Assembly: GCA_039933315.1 (NCBI GenBank)
Contig: JBDTOI010000206.1
Location: forward strand, 1-7,092
Direction of reading: 5' to 3'
DNA length: 7,092 nt
Origin: DASXRU01 sp039933315
GTDB taxonomy: Bacteria > Acidobacteriota > Blastocatellia > Pyrinomonadales > Pyrinomonadaceae
The translations under genes and the position numbers were made by a program. Positions 6,046-7,092 of this stretch are shown in pieces. Numbering within the stretch: the first letter of the stretch is position 1; every line of letters begins with the position of its first letter. A model generated the notes under the pieces. The model did not search any database. It was not told where the DNA came from and saw nothing but the letters and a program-made list of their open reading frames with translations.

Positions 6046-6537
6046 TTACAAGATCTGACTCAGATGACTCTTCATGTGCGCGACGTAATCGCGCACGAGA
6101 TAGTCGAGTGTAGTCGGCGTCGCTTTATCTACCGTCTGCCACGCTATCTGGTCAAGACTGTGTTTCTCCCGCACACGAGTCAGCTCTTCTTCCGGCATTG
6201 CCGCCATCACGTGGGCCAGGTGCTGGTTGTAAAGTTTCCACAACTGGACCAACTGCGACCAGGGTGCTTCGTTGTATCGCTGCACCTTAACCCACTCGTC
6301 CTGCTGATAACCATCGTGGACGAGGTCGTTGCTCAATTGGGCGCGCACAAAACGTTGATGGTTGTTGGCGGCAGAGTCAATCAAGTGGCCAATGATCTGT
6401 TTCGGCGACCATTCCCCTTCACGGCTGGAGATTTGACTCTTCGTTTCAGGGATTTCCATCAGCCGCGCCGAGGACACTTCGAGCGTCTGGCGAAAGTCCT
6501 GCAGAAACTCACTTAAGTTGTTTTGCGGTCCGGTCAT
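6046..6537 (-). CDS. DinB/YfiT-like four-helix-bundle protein, putative metal-dependent hydrolase or transferase
   Basis: The 163-residue protein matches the DinB_2 pattern. Helix 2 begins after EGEWSPKQIIGHLIDSAANNHQRF, giving the first likely metal-ligand H51. The last helix, YLVRDYVAHMKSHLSQIL, provides H154 and H158 in the HxxxH arrangement. The middle RYNEAPW segment is also common in the family. These three histidines usually bind a divalent metal. Family members include bacillithiol or other thiol S-transferases and detoxification enzymes; the actual substrate here cannot be told. There is no signal peptide, so it is cytoplasmic. A stop codon directly precedes the ATG (6535-6537), so the start cannot lie upstream; the ribosome site is weak. 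A TATAAA lies about 15 nt upstream without a convincing -35 partner. Confidence 0.88.
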   Translation of the reverse strand: MTGPQNNLSEFLQDFRQTLEVSSARLMEIPETKSQISSREGEWSPKQIIGHLIDSAANNHQRFVRAQLSNDLVHDGYQQDEWVKVQRYNEAPWSQLVQLWKLYNQHLAHVMAAMPEEELTRVREKHSLDQIAWQTVDKATPTTLDYLVRDYVAHMKSHLSQIL

Positions 6538-6587
6538 TCAGCTGGAATTCGTTTTTATACCACAGGTGGCAAGGAGTAACGAGGCGG

Positions 6588-6634
6588 TTTCACGCAAAGG
6601 CGCTAAGAAGTGAAAAGCAGAAGGCGCAAAGGAG
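6588..6634. repeat. Degenerate CGCAAAGGCGC-type simple repeat
   Basis: TTTCACGCAAAGGCGCTAAG (6588-6607) and AAGGCGCAAAGGAG (6621-6634) are two pieces of a purine-biased repeat built on the word GCAAAGGCGC. It lies in the 152-bp gap before the DinB-like gene, outside any supported coding frame. Similar tracts are scattered between genes in many unrelated bacterial genomes, as far as I recall. Function is unknown. Confidence 0.5.
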
Positions 6635-6669
6635 TGCCTGGTCTCCAACCAGAAGAAGAGCTCCTAAGC

Positions 6670-6690
6670 CAGACTGAAGTCTGGGCCACT
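6670..6690 (-). repeat. Dispersed palindromic repeat, copy 4 (overlaps stop codon)
   Basis: CAGACTGAAGTCTG followed by GGCCACT belongs to the same family as the copies near 45, 5940 and 5999. Its last base is shared with the stop codon of the partial gene at the right edge. Both flanks are changed together compared with copy 3, so that CCAGACT still pairs with AGTCTGG, which keeps the stem intact. Confidence 0.8.
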
Positions 6691-7092
6691 TAGTTCTCAA
6701 GTTTCCGCCACGCTTGCGGGCCGCGGCCGATGGCGGGCGGGCGAGTAAAGACTTCCTCATCAAATACCGGATTGAGCTCGAAGGCGATCTCGCCGTTCTT
6801 CTGCTTTCGCGGCATCTGAATCCCGCCCAGATTCTCGTATTGCGAAAAATCGAACTTCAACGAGGCACTGGAGCGATTGCCATAGAACACAGTGACCCGC
6901 ATCGCCCGGTGGGTCTTGCCGTCCAGATAATAATCAATACGCTGGTCGGCAAAACGAGTGTGCAGCACGTCAACCGAGCGGCCGCCGATTTTATCTCTCG
7001 TCAGACTGTAAGGCACCGGCCGGACCCATCTGGTTTCCATCAAGTAAACGAACTGTGCCTGACTAATCAGGTCATTTGTCTGCGACGGACCG
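6690..7092 (-). CDS. C-terminal part of an unidentified protein, possibly LolA-like (5' end outside the window)
   Basis: The frame is open from the right edge to TAA at 6690, giving at least 134 residues, so the true start lies beyond the window. A TTG and an ATG near 7043-7038 are internal and need not be starts. The visible part alternates short strands and turns: RIDYYLDGKTHRAMRVTVFYG, SLKFDFSQYENLGGIQMPRKQK, GEIAFELNPVFDEEVF. The pattern of a strand ending in FSQYENLGGIQMPRK resembles the C-terminal half of LolA/LolB-like outer-membrane lipoprotein-sorting or similar periplasmic beta-sheet proteins, where 'Y..v.Gi.vP' is common. The match is weak and the domain assignment is inference. 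It reads in the same direction as the DinB-like gene but is 152 bp away, so a shared transcript is uncertain. Confidence 0.7.
   Translation of the reverse strand, partial: GPSQTNDLISQAQFVYLMETRWVRPVPYSLTRDKIGGRSVDVLHTRFADQRIDYYLDGKTHRAMRVTVFYGNRSSASLKFDFSQYENLGGIQMPRKQKNGEIAFELNPVFDEEVFTRPPAIGRGPQAWRKLEN

Noticed and set aside
6064..6516. 150-codon plus-strand frame
   Set aside because: It mirrors the DinB-like gene, which has the expected metal-binding histidines and the family pattern on the minus strand.

Overview
The window is one stretch of bacterial chromosome in which every supported gene reads on the minus strand. Moderate-to-high GC, Shine-Dalgarno-led genes, an outer-membrane barrel (so a diderm cell), a form II CoxSLM enzyme and many short palindromic intergenic repeats suggest a soil-type diderm. 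Acidobacteriota is my best guess, from the style of the repeats and the gene mix. No taxonomic marker gene is present, so this is inference.

Layout in the direction of transcription (right to left): (1) the 3' part of an unidentified protein, possibly LolA-like, entering from outside the window (7092-6690); (2) a 147-bp gap with a purine-rich repeat; (3) a DinB/YfiT-fold putative metal-dependent protein (6537-6046); (4) a gap holding an inverted pair of short palindromic repeats (5940-6021); (5) a small Rho_N/SAP-like basic protein with a GTG start (5913-5593); (6) a 374-bp gap with several hairpins, the last one terminator-like and directly before the next ribosome binding site; (7) a small exported outer-membrane beta-barrel protein (5218-4628); (8) a 459-bp gap with a 244-bp inverted-repeat element and a good sigma70-like promoter; (9) the three-subunit molybdenum hydroxylase coxS-coxL-coxM (4168-69).

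The cox unit is the metabolic core. CoxS carries two [2Fe-2S] clusters, CoxM binds FAD, and CoxL binds the molybdenum cofactor; together they would form an (LMS)2 hydroxylase. The gene order S-L-M and the CoxL active-site loop AYRGAGR both mark form II (CODH-like), not the proven form I CO dehydrogenase (order M-S-L, loop AYxCSFR). CO oxidation should therefore not be assumed. A promoter lies about 50 bp upstream of coxS. The 255-bp gap between coxL and coxM is filled largely by a 73-bp tandem repeat with a near-perfect 32-bp palindrome, which may separate or tune coxM expression. Maturation genes (coxD/E/F/G type) are not in the window; if present nearby they would lie beyond position 1.

The remaining genes do not form an obvious pathway with cox. 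The most unusual content is non-coding: three different families of intergenic palindromic or inverted repeats in 7 kb, three copies of one family lying just after stop codons. I found no CRISPR array, tRNA, rRNA, transposase gene or clear new multi-gene system.
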